Shown here piece after piece: positions 16,253-25,160 of a stretch of DNA of 64,000 nt. The notes below the pieces were generated by a model. The model was given only the letters and a program-made list of their open reading frames with translations, did no database searches and was not told where the DNA came from. The stretch comes from Alphaproteobacteria bacterium (lineage in GTDB: Bacteria > Pseudomonadota > Alphaproteobacteria > Rhodospirillales > Rhodospirillaceae), in NCBI GenBank assembly GCA_030604885.1, contig JAUVUZ010000018.1, positions 1-64,000 on the forward strand, given 5' to 3'. The stretch's first letter is position 1, and the number at the start of each line of letters is the position of its first letter. A program made the translations under genes and the position numbers.

Positions 16253-17434
16253 TCATTCGGCGGCGAGCGGCACGGCGCCGAAGCGCCCGAGGTGGCGGCG
16301 GCGCGCGCGCAGCACGCCGATCCCCGCCAGGCACGCGCAGGCGGCGACGCCGAACGCCGCCGACGCGCCGAAGCGCGCGGCGATGGCGGGCGCGGCATAG
16401 GGCGCCACCACCCCGGTGGACCAGCGCACGAAGTTGTAGGCGGCGGAGGCCACCGCGCGCGGCTCGCCGGAGACCTCCATCGCCATTTCCGTGAACACGG
16501 TGTTGTTCACCCCCATCACCGCGCCCGAAACCACCACCGCGCCGATGGTGAGGGCCGGGTCGCCCCAGGCCATCGCCGCCAGCAGCGCCGCCATCGCCGC
16601 CAACCCGCCGGCGATCAGCCGCTCGCCGGAGAAGCGGCGCTGGAACCACGGCGCCACCAGCACCGAGAACACCGCCAGCGCCACGCCCCAGCCGAAGAAG
16701 ATCGCGCCGATCGCCCGCGGCGACATGTCGAGGGCGAAGGGCACGAACGCGAGCACGGTGAAAAAGCCGTAGTAGTAGAACGCCGCGGTGAAGGCGGTGG
16801 CGCTCAGCCCCTTGTGGCCGAGGGCGCGGATCGGATCGAGCAGGCCGGTGCGCGCGGCGGGGCGGGGCGTCGGCCCGAGGAACAGCGCGATCGCCGCGAA
16901 GCCCACCGCCATCAGCGCGGCGGTGCCGAAGAACGGATAGCGCCACGACACCGACCCCAGCGCCGCCCCCAACAGCGGCCCCACGGAAATGCCGAGGCCC
17001 ATGGCGGCTTCGTAGAGCAGGATCGCGGTCATCGCACCGCCCGAGGCGGCGCCGACGATCACCGACAGCGCGGTGGCGACGAACAGCGCGTTGCCGAACC
17101 CCCACCCGGCGCGGAAGCCCACCAGCTCCGCCACCGACTGCGAGGTGCCCGAAAGCGCGGCGAACGCCGCGATCAGCGCCGCGCCGATCAGCAGCGTCGC
17201 CCGCCCGCCGAGGCGCGAGGACACCACGCCGGTCACCAGCATCATCGCGGCGGTGACGGCGAAATAGCTGGTGAACAGCAGCGACACCTCGGCGTGGCTG
17301 GCGTTCAGCCCGCGCGCGATGGCGGTGAGGATGGGGTCGACGAGGCCGATCCCCATGAAGCCGACCATCGCCGCGAAGGCGGTGGCCCAGACGGCGCGGG
17401 GCTGGCGGAAGAACGACGAACCGGCGTCGGACAT
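16253..17434 (-). CDS. MFS transporter
   Basis: A 393-residue membrane transporter of the major facilitator superfamily with about 12 hydrophobic segments. It has the typical opening FMGIGLVDPILTAIARGL and a helix 2-3 loop region VVSSRLGGRATLLIG. I chose MSDAGSS (17434) rather than the upstream ATG at 17473, because a TATAAT -10 box on this strand at 17473-17478 puts the transcript start near 17466. A MarR gene is divergent, a common arrangement for regulated exporters. The substrate is unknown. Confidence 0.85.
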   Translation of the reverse strand: MSDAGSSFFRQPRAVWATAFAAMVGFMGIGLVDPILTAIARGLNASHAEVSLLFTSYFAVTAAMMLVTGVVSSRLGGRATLLIGAALIAAFAALSGTSQSVAELVGFRAGWGFGNALFVATALSVIVGAASGGAMTAILLYEAAMGLGISVGPLLGAALGSVSWRYPFFGTAALMAVGFAAIALFLGPTPRPAARTGLLDPIRALGHKGLSATAFTAAFYYYGFFTVLAFVPFALDMSPRAIGAIFFGWGVALAVFSVLVAPWFQRRFSGERLIAGGLAAMAALLAAMAWGDPALTIGAVVVSGAVMGVNNTVFTEMAMEVSGEPRAVASAAYNFVRWSTGVVAPYAAPAIAARFGASAAFGVAACACLAGIGVLRARRRHLGRFGAVPLAAE

Positions 17435-17456
17435 GGCGGAGGATCCTGGAGGGGAA

Positions 17457-17485
17457 AAAGATGTATGATGCAATTATATCCGCCG
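17457..17485 (-). promoter_or_regulatory. Promoter and probable MarR operator between the MFS and marR genes
   Basis: Read on the minus strand the region holds TATAAT (17478-17473). It lies inside an A/T-rich imperfect palindrome of about 15 bases, TATAATTGCATCATA, that is out of character for this GC-rich genome. MarR repressors commonly bind such sites over the promoter of a divergent exporter. No good -35 box is seen at 17 bases, which fits a regulated promoter. Confidence 0.45.
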
Positions 17486-17555
17486 CCCCCTCGAATCAAG
17501 CCGCGCCCTGCACATATCTCATCTGCGCCGTTGTCGGGACGCCCAGGGGGAAATC

Positions 17556-18017
17556 ATGGCCGCGCCGCGAGCACAGACCGTCGCCCGCATCGAATTCGAA
17601 CTCACCCGCCTCGCCCGGGTGCTGGAGGCGGTGCGCCGCCACCGCAGCTATCCCATCGAACCGGCGCAATACCTGCACCTCTGCGTGCTCAAGGCCGAGG
17701 GGCCGCGCACCGTGGCGAGCCTGGCGGCGCGCCTGCTGCTCGACGCCTCCACCGTCACCCGCCAGATCGCGGTGATGGAGGTGGCGGGGCTGGTGACCCG
17801 CCAGCCCCACCCCACCGACAGCCGCAGCCATTTGATCGCCCCCACCGCCTTCGGCCTCGCCCGCGCCGAGGAGATGCGCGCCGCCCGCGCCGCCCGCGTC
17901 GCCGAACTGATCGCCGACTGGCCCGAGGGCGACCGCGCCGACCTCGCCCGCCTGCTGGAACGCCTCAGCCTCGGCCTGATCGGCCAGATCGAACGCAGCC
18001 TCGCCGATAGCGGTTGA
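17556..18017 (+). CDS. MarR family transcriptional regulator
   Basis: A 153-residue winged-helix regulator. The recognisable core is the recognition helix region LAARLLLDASTVTRQIAVME, followed by the wing with RQPHPTDSRSHLIAPT, flanked by the dimerisation helices at both ends. It is divergent from the MFS gene, so it probably represses that exporter and itself. The two genes share a 120-base intergenic region with an A/T-rich palindrome. The inducer is unknown. The gene may also be co-transcribed with the transporter-SCO fusion 31 bases downstream. Confidence 0.88.
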   Translation: MAAPRAQTVARIEFELTRLARVLEAVRRHRSYPIEPAQYLHLCVLKAEGPRTVASLAARLLLDASTVTRQIAVMEVAGLVTRQPHPTDSRSHLIAPTAFGLARAEEMRAARAARVAELIADWPEGDRADLARLLERLSLGLIGQIERSLADSG

Positions 18018-18048
18018 TCGCCGCGCCGCTTGATTTACCCTGAGGGCC

Positions 18049-19314
18049 ATGGACAGCCCCGCCTTCATCGCCGACGCCTTCGCCCTCGGCGCCGCCCACT
18101 GCGTCGCCCTGGTCGAGGACCACGGCGGCCTGCTGCTGTCGCTGCTCATCACCGGCCTGCTCGGCTCGGCCACCCACTGCGTCGGCATGTGCGGCCCGCT
18201 GGTGCTGGCGCAGACCGGCGCGGTACTCGAAGGCATTCCCGCCTCGGGCATGCGCGAGTGGCACCGCGTCAAGAGCGGCGTGCTGCTGCCCTACCACCTG
18301 GGGCGCGCCACCACCTACGCCGCCCTCGGCGCGCTCGCCGCCGGGCTGTTCGGGCTGATGGCGTCGCCGCGCGTCGCGGGCATCGTCGGCGCGGCGCTGC
18401 TGGTGGCGGCGGCGATCGGCTTCGTCGGCTACGCCCTGCCGCGACTCGGCCTGCGCCTGCCGCTCGCTGCCAGCCCCGCCTGGGCGGGCGCGGTGGAGCG
18501 GGTGGCGAAGCCGCTGTTCGCGCGACCGGTCGGGGTGCGCGGCTACCTGCTGGGCGTCGCCCTCGGGTTCATTCCCTGCGGCCTGGTCTACGCGGCGCTG
18601 GCGGCGGCGGCCTCCACCGGCAGCCCGCTCGCCGGGTTCGCGGGGATGCTGGCGTTCGCCCTCGGCACCATGCCCGCGCTGATGGGGCTCGGCATCGCGG
18701 GCGGCTGGGCGGCGGCACGGTTCCGTTCCGCCTCCGCAAGAATTTTGCCGATCCTCTTTCTCGCCAACGCGGCGTTCCTGCTGTTTCTCGCCTACGGCCT
18801 CGCCAAGCCCGCCTTCGACGCCGGGATCGGCGGGCGGTTCGAACTGGTGGGGCCGGACCGTCGCACCGTCACCGACGCGGATTTCCGCGGCAAGGCGCTG
18901 CTGGTCTATTTCGGCTACACCTTCTGCCCCGACGTCTGCCCCACCAGCCTGATCCAGATCGCCGACGGCATCGACCTCCTGCCCGAGGCGGAACGGCCCA
19001 AGGTGGCGGCGATTTTCGTCACCGTCGACCCGGCGCGCGACACCCCCGAACTCCTCGCCGAGTACACCCGCCACTTCCACCCGCAGCTCGTCGGCCTCTC
19101 CGGCGCGCCCGAGCAGGTGGCGGCGGCGGCCCGCGCCTATCACGTTTTCTACAACAGGGTTGAGGGCCAGGGGGCGGCGGAGTATCTCATGGACCACACC
19201 ACGCTGGTGTACCTGATGGGGCCGGACGGCCGCTACCTGCGGAGCTTCCCCCACGACGTGGACCCCGCGGTGCTGGCCGAGGCCCTCGCCCGCGCAACCA
19301 AGGACATTCCGTGA
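18049..19314 (+). CDS. Fusion of a COG2836 (SafE/DsbD-like) membrane domain with a C-terminal SCO1/SenC thioredoxin-like domain
   Basis: A 421-residue protein. Residues about 20-255 form a six-helix membrane domain with [19 protein letters not shown] and [12 protein letters not shown], the paired Cys/Pro motifs of the COG2836 family found near cytochrome oxidase assembly genes. Residues about 265-421 are a SCO1/SenC domain with [15 protein letters not shown] (CxxxC copper site, about 292), [11 protein letters not shown] and [13 protein letters not shown] with the copper-binding His. SCO proteins deliver copper to the CuA centre of oxidases. The fusion suggests metal or electron transfer across the membrane directly to SCO. 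The stop overlaps the cobB GTG by four bases. I do not recall this architecture as common. Confidence 0.87.
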   Translation: MDSPAFIADAFALGAAHCVALVEDHGGLLLSLLITGLLGSATHCVGMCGPLVLAQTGAVLEGIPASGMREWHRVKSGVLLPYHLGRATTYAALGALAAGLFGLMASPRVAGIVGAALLVAAAIGFVGYALPRLGLRLPLAASPAWAGAVERVAKPLFARPVGVRGYLLGVALGFIPCGLVYAALAAAASTGSPLAGFAGMLAFALGTMPALMGLGIAGGWAAARFRSASARILPILFLANAAFLLFLAYGLAKPAFDAGIGGRFELVGPDRRTVTDADFRGKALLVYFGYTFCPDVCPTSLIQIADGIDLLPEAERPKVAAIFVTVDPARDTPELLAEYTRHFHPQLVGLSGAPEQVAAAARAYHVFYNRVEGQGAAEYLMDHTTLVYLMGPDGRYLRSFPHDVDPAVLAEALARATKDIP

Positions 19315-20645
19315 CCGTACCCGGTTTCATCCTCGCCGCGCCCGCCTCCGGCTCGGGCAAGACCCTCGCCACCCTGGGCATCCTGCGGGCGTTCGCGCGC
19401 CGCGGCGTGCGCGTCGCCTCCGCCAAGGTGGGGCCGGATTACATCGACCCCTGCTTCCACGCCGCCGCCACCGCCCGCCCCTGCCTCAACCTCGACACCT
19501 GGGCGATGCGCGACGCCACCCTCGCCGGGCTGGCCTCCGAGCTGGCGCGCGACGCCGACCTCGTCGTCGCCGAGGGGGTGATGGGCCTGTTCGACGGCGC
19601 CATGGTGCCCCTCGGCACCGAGCGCGACGGCTCCACCGCCGCCCTCGCCCGCCTCTCGGGCTGGCCGGTGGTGCTGGTGGTGAACGTGAAGGGCCAGGCC
19701 GCCTCCGCCGCCGCGGTGGTGCGGGGCTTCGCCGCCCACGATTCGCGCGTACGGCTGGCGGGGGTGATCTTCAACAACGTCGGCATGGGCCGCCACCTCG
19801 ACATCCTGAAGGAGGCCACCGCCGCCGCCGTGCCCGGCCTCGCGGTGCTGGGCGGCATTCCCCGCACGCCGAACCTTTCGGTTCCGGAACGTCACCTCGG
19901 GCTGGTGCAGGCCCACGAGCACCCGGATCTGCCGGGCTTCCTCGACGCCGCCGCCGACCTGATGGAAGCGTCCCTCGATCTCGACGCCCTTCAGGCCCTC
20001 GCCCGGCCCACCGCCTTCCCGCCCGCGCCCCCGGCCAAGCCGGTGCCGCCGCTCGGCCAGCGCATCGCGGTCGCGCACGACGTCGCCTTCGCCTTCGCCT
20101 ATCCCGCGCTGCTGGCGGGGTGGCGCGCGCAGGGGGCGGAGCTGAGCGTTTTCTCCCCCCTCGCCGACCAGGCGCCGGACCCGGCGGCGGACGCCGTCTA
20201 CCTCCCCGGCGGCTACCCCGAGCTGCACGCGGGAAAACTTTCCGGGAACGCAACGTTCATGGCGGGGGTGCGCGCCGCCGCCCGCGCGGGCCACGCGGTG
20301 TTCGGCGAGTGCGGCGGCTACATGACCCTCGGCGACGCCATCACCGACGCCGATGGCGTCGCCCACCCGATGCTCGGCCTGCTGCCGGTCGCCACCAGCT
20401 TCGCCAAGCGCCGCCTGCACATGGGCTACCGCGTCGCCACCCTCGAAGCGGCCTCGCCGCTCGGGCCGCGCGGCATCCGCTTCCGCGCCCACGAGTTCCA
20501 TTACGCCGCGATCGTTTCGGAATCCGAAAGCGATCGGCTGTTCCGCGTCGTCGACGCCTCCGGCGAGCCGCGCGGCAGCGTCGGCCTCGCGCGCGGCGCG
20601 GTGGCCGGGTCGTTCATGCACCTCATCGACCGCGAGGCGCCATGA
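19311..20645 (+). CDS. cobB: Cobyrinate a,c-diamide synthase
   Basis: A 444-residue ATP- and glutamine-dependent amidase of the corrin pathway (CobB/CbiA) that amidates the a and c carboxylates. The N-terminal half is a P-loop dethiobiotin-synthase fold: [40 protein letters not shown]. The C-terminal half is a class I glutamine amidotransferase with [14 protein letters not shown], the nucleophile region [14 protein letters not shown] and the final FHYAAI plus SFMHLI parts. It starts at GTG overlapping the SCO-fusion stop (GTGA) and ends overlapping the next ATG (ATGA), so it is translationally coupled on both sides. Confidence 0.94.
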   Translation: MTVPGFILAAPASGSGKTLATLGILRAFARRGVRVASAKVGPDYIDPCFHAAATARPCLNLDTWAMRDATLAGLASELARDADLVVAEGVMGLFDGAMVPLGTERDGSTAALARLSGWPVVLVVNVKGQAASAAAVVRGFAAHDSRVRLAGVIFNNVGMGRHLDILKEATAAAVPGLAVLGGIPRTPNLSVPERHLGLVQAHEHPDLPGFLDAAADLMEASLDLDALQALARPTAFPPAPPAKPVPPLGQRIAVAHDVAFAFAYPALLAGWRAQGAELSVFSPLADQAPDPAADAVYLPGGYPELHAGKLSGNATFMAGVRAAARAGHAVFGECGGYMTLGDAITDADGVAHPMLGLLPVATSFAKRRLHMGYRVATLEAASPLGPRGIRFRAHEFHYAAIVSESESDRLFRVVDASGEPRGSVGLARGAVAGSFMHLIDREAP

Positions 20646-21082
20646 CCGACGCCCCCTTCTGGCAAACCAAGACCCTCGCCCAGATGACCCACGCCGAGTG
20701 GGAAAGCCTCTGCGACGGCTGCGGCAAGTGCTGCCTGCACAAGCTCCAGGACGAGGACACCGACGAAATCGTCTTCACCCGCGTCGCCTGCCGCCTGCTG
20801 GACCGCGCCACCGCCCGCTGCGGCGATTACGCCCGCCGCCGCATCCACGTGCCCGACTGCGTGCGCCTCACCGCCAAGAGCGCCGCCACTTTCGGCTGGC
20901 TGCCGCGCACCTGCGCCTATCGCCTGCTGGCCGAGGGCAAACCCCTGCCCGACTGGCATCACCTCGTCTGCGGCGACCCCGAGGCGGTCCACCGCGCCGG
21001 AATTTCCGTGCGCGGCCGCACCGTCAGCGAGGACGAGGTGGTGGATTTCGAGGATCACGTCGTCGCATGGCCGGACCTCTGA
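20642..21082 (+). CDS. YcgN family cysteine-cluster protein
   Basis: A 146-residue protein of the UPF0153/YcgN family. It has the N-terminal [20 protein letters not shown] and the cluster CDGCGKCC (about residues 24-31), then further cysteines in VACRLLD, CGDYARR, PDCVRLT, TCAYRLL and LVCGDPE. The eight-plus cysteine pattern suggests a bound metal or Fe-S centre, but the family function is not established. The start overlaps the cobB stop by four bases and its end overlaps the YgjP start by 16 bases. The placement is probably operon packing rather than a corrin role. Confidence 0.88.
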   Translation: MTDAPFWQTKTLAQMTHAEWESLCDGCGKCCLHKLQDEDTDEIVFTRVACRLLDRATARCGDYARRRIHVPDCVRLTAKSAATFGWLPRTCAYRLLAEGKPLPDWHHLVCGDPEAVHRAGISVRGRTVSEDEVVDFEDHVVAWPDL

Positions 21083-21822
21083 GCCTGTTCCGCCGCCGCG
21101 CCGCGCTGCCCGACACGTGGCGCATCGGCGCGGCCGATTGGCCGGTGGTGCTCACCCGACGCGCCGGAACCCGGCGCGTCACCCTGCGCCTCTGCCCGCT
21201 CACCGACTGCCTGCGCATCTCCGCCCCGGCGCGCACCGCCCTCGCCGACATCCGCGACATCCTCGACCGCCACGCCGACGCCCTCGCCGCGCAATCCGCC
21301 AAGCTGCCGCCCCGCCTCGACTTCCGCGAGGGCGCGCGTCTGCCGTTCCGGGGGCGGACGCTTCTCCTCGCGCGCGCCGAGGGCGTCCGCACCGTCTGGC
21401 GCGACACCGAGACCGGCCCGGTGCTCGCCGTCGGCGGCCGCCCCGAGCACTTCGCCCGCCGCGTCCGCGACGCCCTCCTCAAGGCCGCCGAAGCCGAACT
21501 CAAGGCCGAAACCGCCGCCGCCGTCGCCCGCCTCCAGGGCGTCCGCGCCCGCCCCCTCGGCGCCGTCCGCGTCGGCGACACCCGCGCCCGCTGGGGGTCC
21601 TGCGCCGCCGACGGCACCCTGCGCTTCTCCTGGCGCGTCATCCTCGCGCCGCCGGACATCCTCCGCTACCTCGTCGCCCACGAGGTCGCCCACCTCGCCG
21701 AAATGAACCACTCGCCGAAATTCTGGCAAGTCGTCGAACGCCTCCACCCCGACGCCGCCACCGCCCGCGCCTGGCTCCACCGCCACGGCTCCGCCCTCCA
21801 CCGTATCGGTCCGGCGCGCTGA
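21067..21822 (+). CDS. YgjP-like / DUF45 zinc metallopeptidase
   Basis: A 251-residue protein of the M48-related YgjP (PF01863) family. The N-terminal half is a beta-rich domain with [17 protein letters not shown]. The C-terminal half carries the family-specific [16 protein letters not shown] and the zinc site [16 protein letters not shown] (HExxH near residue 205, with a third ligand in the NHSPKFW part). It starts at ATG 21067 within the ycgN frame, so the two are probably co-translated. The substrate is unknown for the family. It is the last gene of the plus-strand operon that includes cobB. Confidence 0.88.
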   Translation: MAGPLSLFRRRAALPDTWRIGAADWPVVLTRRAGTRRVTLRLCPLTDCLRISAPARTALADIRDILDRHADALAAQSAKLPPRLDFREGARLPFRGRTLLLARAEGVRTVWRDTETGPVLAVGGRPEHFARRVRDALLKAAEAELKAETAAAVARLQGVRARPLGAVRVGDTRARWGSCAADGTLRFSWRVILAPPDILRYLVAHEVAHLAEMNHSPKFWQVVERLHPDAATARAWLHRHGSALHRIGPAR

Positions 21823-21832
21823 AATAAAAAAC

Positions 21833-22000
21833 AAGGCCGGGCGCTGCCCGGACCCGCCAGGGGATTGGAGCCGGTCGCCGAAGGCGAGGAAAACGCCCGG
21901 TGGGCGTTTTCCAGGCGGAAATGCCCGAAGGGCGGACCCCTGGACCCCGTTGGCGAAGCATCCGTCACGGGGCCGGTTGATCTCGCGCTGCGCGCAAAAA
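21833..22000 (+). repeat. Compound palindromic repeat, copy B
   Basis: It follows the YgjP stop. It begins with the shared module GGCCGGGCGCTGCCCGGACC, then an arm ending CCAGGGGATT that returns as GACCCCTGGACCCC. Enclosed is a perfect GGAAAACGCCC/GGGCGTTTTCC hairpin (21888-21912), which is unique to this copy. It lies between convergent genes. Confidence 0.7.
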
Positions 22001-22034
22001 AACAGGGGGGAACGCGGCGAGCGTTCCCCCCCTG
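21995..22034 (-). terminator. Rho-independent terminator of the BMP transporter operon
   Basis: On the minus strand a 12-13 pair stem, CAGGGGGGGAACGC and GCGTTCCCCCCTG with one bulge and a five-base loop, is followed directly by seven T. It lies 17 bases after the stop of the substrate-binding protein gene. This is a textbook intrinsic terminator. Confidence 0.85.
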
Positions 22035-22051
22035 CCGAAGACGGAGCTTCG

Positions 22052-23131
22052 TTACTTCGGAATGCTGCCGACCACGCCCTCGACGAACCAGTTCATCTTG
22101 AGCAGGTCCGAATCCGGAACGATCTGGCCCGCGGCCACCACTTCCTTGCCGGACTGGTCCTTGATCGGGCCGGTGAAGGGGTGGAACTTGTGTTCCTTGA
22201 TCTGCCGCTCGACGCCCAGGGCCTCGTCGCGCACCGCCGCCGGGGTGGAGGGGTTGAACGGCGCGAGGCGCACCATGTCCTTGTCGAAGCCGTCCCAGGT
22301 GTCGGTGGAGGTCCACTTGCCGTCCAGCACCGCCTGCACGCGGGCGATGTAGTAGCCCGACCAGTCGTCGATGATCGCGGTGAGGTGGGACTTCGCGCCG
22401 AAGCGCGACATGTCGGACGCCTGGCCGATCGCCCACACGCCCTTTTCCTCGGCGGCCTGCACCGGCGCGGCGGAATCGGTATGCTGGGCGATCACGTCCA
22501 CGCCCTGCGCCATCAGCGCCTCGGCGGCCTCGCGCTCCTTGCCCGGGTCGTACCACGAGTTCACCCACACCACCCGCACCTCGGCCTTGGGGTTGACGCT
22601 GCGGGCGCCGAGGGTGAAGGCGTTGGCGCCGCGCACCACCTCGGGAATCGGGAAGGAGGCGATGTAGCCGAGCTTGTTGCTCTTGGTCAGCCGCCCGGCG
22701 GCGACGCCCGAGGCATAGCGGCCCTCGTAGAACCGCGCCATGTAGGTGGCGAGGTTGGGGGCGCGCATGTAGCCGGTGGCGTGCTCGAACTTCACCTTGG
22801 GGAACTGCTTGGCCACCTTGGCGGTGGGGTTCATGAAGCCGAACGAGGTGGTGAAGATCAGCTCATGGCCGGAGGAGGCGAGCTGGCGGATGACGCGCTC
22901 GGCGTCGGCGCCCTCGGGGACGTTCTCGACGTAGGTGGTCTTGACCTTGTCGCCGAAGTGCTTCTCGACCGCGAGGCGGCCCTGCTCGTGCTGATACGAG
23001 TAGCCGTGGTCGCCGATCGGCCCCACGTAGACGAACCCGACCTTGAGCGGCTCGGCCGCCAGCGCCTGGGTCGCACCGAACAGCCCCATCGCCAGGGCAA
23101 GGCCCAATCCGGCCCGTCGCGTGATCTTCAT
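22052..23131 (-). CDS. BMP family ABC transporter substrate-binding protein (nucleoside-type)
   Basis: A 359-residue periplasmic binding protein. The ATG at 23131 follows a GGAGGAG site and gives a signal peptide ending TQALA. Motifs are KVGFVYVGPIGDHGYSYQHE, FTTSFGFMNPTAKVAKQFP, ATGYMRAPNLATYMARFYEG, WVNSWYDPGKEREAAEALM and DVIAQHTDSAAPVQAAEEKG. These are typical of the BMP (PnrA/basic membrane protein) family that binds purine nucleosides or related compounds. It lacks a lipobox Cys, so it is soluble. It is the last gene of a four-gene operon with two permeases and a double ATPase. The ligand is inferred from family only. Confidence 0.9.
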   Translation of the reverse strand: MKITRRAGLGLALAMGLFGATQALAAEPLKVGFVYVGPIGDHGYSYQHEQGRLAVEKHFGDKVKTTYVENVPEGADAERVIRQLASSGHELIFTTSFGFMNPTAKVAKQFPKVKFEHATGYMRAPNLATYMARFYEGRYASGVAAGRLTKSNKLGYIASFPIPEVVRGANAFTLGARSVNPKAEVRVVWVNSWYDPGKEREAAEALMAQGVDVIAQHTDSAAPVQAAEEKGVWAIGQASDMSRFGAKSHLTAIIDDWSGYYIARVQAVLDGKWTSTDTWDGFDKDMVRLAPFNPSTPAAVRDEALGVERQIKEHKFHPFTGPIKDQSGKEVVAAGQIVPDSDLLKMNWFVEGVVGSIPK

Positions 23132-23154
23132 GGTGTGGTCTCCTCCGACCGTTG

Positions 23155-24090
23155 TTATCGTCCCGAGTGGAACACTTTCCCCAAACACGCGGGCGCGTTC
23201 AACTTGATCTTGGTTTCGTCGCGTGAAATCAGCACCAGCACGACGATGGTGGCGAGGTAGGGCAGCATCGCCAGGATCTGCGCGGACACCGGCACCCCCC
23301 AGTTCTGCGCGTGGAGCTGGAGAATCGTCACGCCGCCGAAGAGATAGGCGCCCATCAGCGCCCGCACCGGCACCCAGGTGGCGAACACCACCAGCGCCAG
23401 CGCGATCCAGCCGCGCCCCGAGCTCATGTTCTCCACCCACATCGGCGTGTAGGCGAGGGAGAGATAGGCCCCGGCGAGGCCCGCCATGGCGCCGCCGAAC
23501 ATCACCGCCAGGGTGCGCACCTTGAGCACGCCGTAGCCGATGTCGTGGGCGGCGTCGTGGTTTTCCCCCACCGCCCGCAGCACCAGACCGGCGCGGGTGC
23601 GGAACAGGAACCACGAGATCGCGGGCACCGCGAGGATCGAGGCGTAGACCAGGATATCGTGGGAGAACAGCGCCGGGCCGAGCACCGGAATCTCCGACAG
23701 CAGCGGAATCGGCAGCGCGGGCAGGGCGGCGATCGGCGTGCCCACCAAGCTCTTGCCGACGAACGCCGACAACCCGACGCCGAAGATCGACAGCGCCAGG
23801 CCGCACGCCACCTGATTGGCGCGCAGGCCGAGGGCGAGGAAGGCGAACAGCAACGACATGCCCACCCCGGCGGCGGCGCCCGCCGCCATCGCCGCGCCGT
23901 GGCCCGCGCCCGCGTGGGCGGTGCCGAAGGCCGCCACCGCACCCATCAGCATCATTCCCTCGAGGCCGAGGTTGAGCACGCCCGCGCGCTCGGTGACGAG
24001 TTCGCCCAGGGCCGCGAACACCAGGGGCGTCGCGGCGCGGATCATCGCGGCGAGGATCGCGGCGAGGGTGGCGAGTTCGGCTTCGCTCAT
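23155..24090 (-). CDS. ABC transporter permease (COG1079 type, BMP/nucleoside system)
   Basis: A 311-residue inner-membrane permease with about eight hydrophobic segments. It has the family start ATPLVFAALGELVTERAGVLNLGLEG and the loop NHDAAHDIGYGVLKVRTLAVMF, corresponding to the EAA-like region contacting the ATPase. The last residues extend past the usual end (DETKIKLNAPACLGKVFHSGR), slightly longer than family norm. The start overlaps the upstream permease stop by four bases (ATGA). It forms the membrane channel with the other permease. Confidence 0.9.
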   Translation of the reverse strand: MSEAELATLAAILAAMIRAATPLVFAALGELVTERAGVLNLGLEGMMLMGAVAAFGTAHAGAGHGAAMAAGAAAGVGMSLLFAFLALGLRANQVACGLALSIFGVGLSAFVGKSLVGTPIAALPALPIPLLSEIPVLGPALFSHDILVYASILAVPAISWFLFRTRAGLVLRAVGENHDAAHDIGYGVLKVRTLAVMFGGAMAGLAGAYLSLAYTPMWVENMSSGRGWIALALVVFATWVPVRALMGAYLFGGVTILQLHAQNWGVPVSAQILAMLPYLATIVVLVLISRDETKIKLNAPACLGKVFHSGR

Positions 24091-25160
24091 CGGCGGGCTC
24101 CGTGGGGCAGGGAGAGCCGGACGCGATAGCGGATCAGCACGTCGGCGGCCAACAGGAAGAACAGGATCATTCCCTGGAACACCTGAGTCACCGCCAGCGG
24201 CACGCCGAGCGCGATCTGCGCCGCGTCGCCGCCCATGTAGGTGAGCGCCAGCAGCAGCGCGGCGAGCAGGATGCCGATGGGATGCAGGCGGCCGAGGAAC
24301 GCGGCGATGATCGCGGTGTAGCCGTAGCCCGGCGAGACGGTGGGGACGAGCTGGCCGATCGGGCCGGTGATTTCCATCGCCCCGGCGAGGCCCGCCATGC
24401 CGCCGCCGAACATCAGGGTGAAGGCGATCACCCGGTTGGGGCCGAAGCCGGCATAGCTGCCCGCCGCCGGGGTCATGCCGATCACCTTGATCTGGAAGCC
24501 GAGGAAGCTGCGCGACAGGATCACCCACGCCACCACCGCCACCAGCGGCGCGAACAGCACGCCCACGTGCAGGCGCATGCCCTCCACCAGCAGCGGCATC
24601 AGCGCGCTGTCGGTGAACATCCGGGTTTCGGGGAAGTTGTAGCCCTCGGGCGAGCGCCACGGCCCGTGCACCAGCCACGCCAGCAGCAGCACCGCCACGT
24701 AGTTGAGCATCAGGCTGGTGAGGATTTCGTTGGCGTGGAAGCGGATGCGCAAGAGAGCCGGAATCGCCGCCCAGGCGGCGCCGCCCACGACACCCGCCAG
24801 CAGCACCGTGGGCAGCACCCACAGGCCGGACACCTCGTAGAGCGCGAGCGCGGTGCCGCCCGCCGCGATCGCCCCGGCGATCAGCTGGCCCTCGGCGCCG
24901 ATGTTCCAGACGTTGCCGCGAAAGCCGAGCGCCAGGGCGCAGGCGATGATCGCGAGCGGCGTCGCCTTCAGCAGCCATTCGGTGACGCCGTAAAGGTCGC
25001 CCAGCGGCGAGAGGAAGAAGGTGGCGAGCGCGGGCAGCGGCGCGAAGCCCAGCGCCGCGAACAGCACCCCGCCCGCCGCCACGGTGGCGGCGATCGCCAG
25101 CAGCGGCGCGACGAAGGTCATGGTGCGCGAGGCCTGGGGGCGGAGTTCAAGCCTCAGCAT
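24087..25160 (-). CDS. ABC transporter permease (COG4603 type, BMP/nucleoside system)
   Basis: A 357-residue inner-membrane permease with about nine hydrophobic segments. Signature parts are LKATPLAIIACALALGFRGN, VWNIGAEGQLIAGAIAA, the SLMLNYVAVLLL helix, and the coupling region FLGFQIKVIGMTPAAGSYAGF. It overlaps the ATPase gene at its 5' end by 14 bases and the second permease by four bases. It pairs with the 23155-24090 permease to form the heterodimeric channel of a NupBC-like importer. Confidence 0.9.
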   Translation of the reverse strand: MLRLELRPQASRTMTFVAPLLAIAATVAAGGVLFAALGFAPLPALATFFLSPLGDLYGVTEWLLKATPLAIIACALALGFRGNVWNIGAEGQLIAGAIAAGGTALALYEVSGLWVLPTVLLAGVVGGAAWAAIPALLRIRFHANEILTSLMLNYVAVLLLAWLVHGPWRSPEGYNFPETRMFTDSALMPLLVEGMRLHVGVLFAPLVAVVAWVILSRSFLGFQIKVIGMTPAAGSYAGFGPNRVIAFTLMFGGGMAGLAGAMEITGPIGQLVPTVSPGYGYTAIIAAFLGRLHPIGILLAALLLALTYMGGDAAQIALGVPLAVTQVFQGMILFFLLAADVLIRYRVRLSLPHGARR

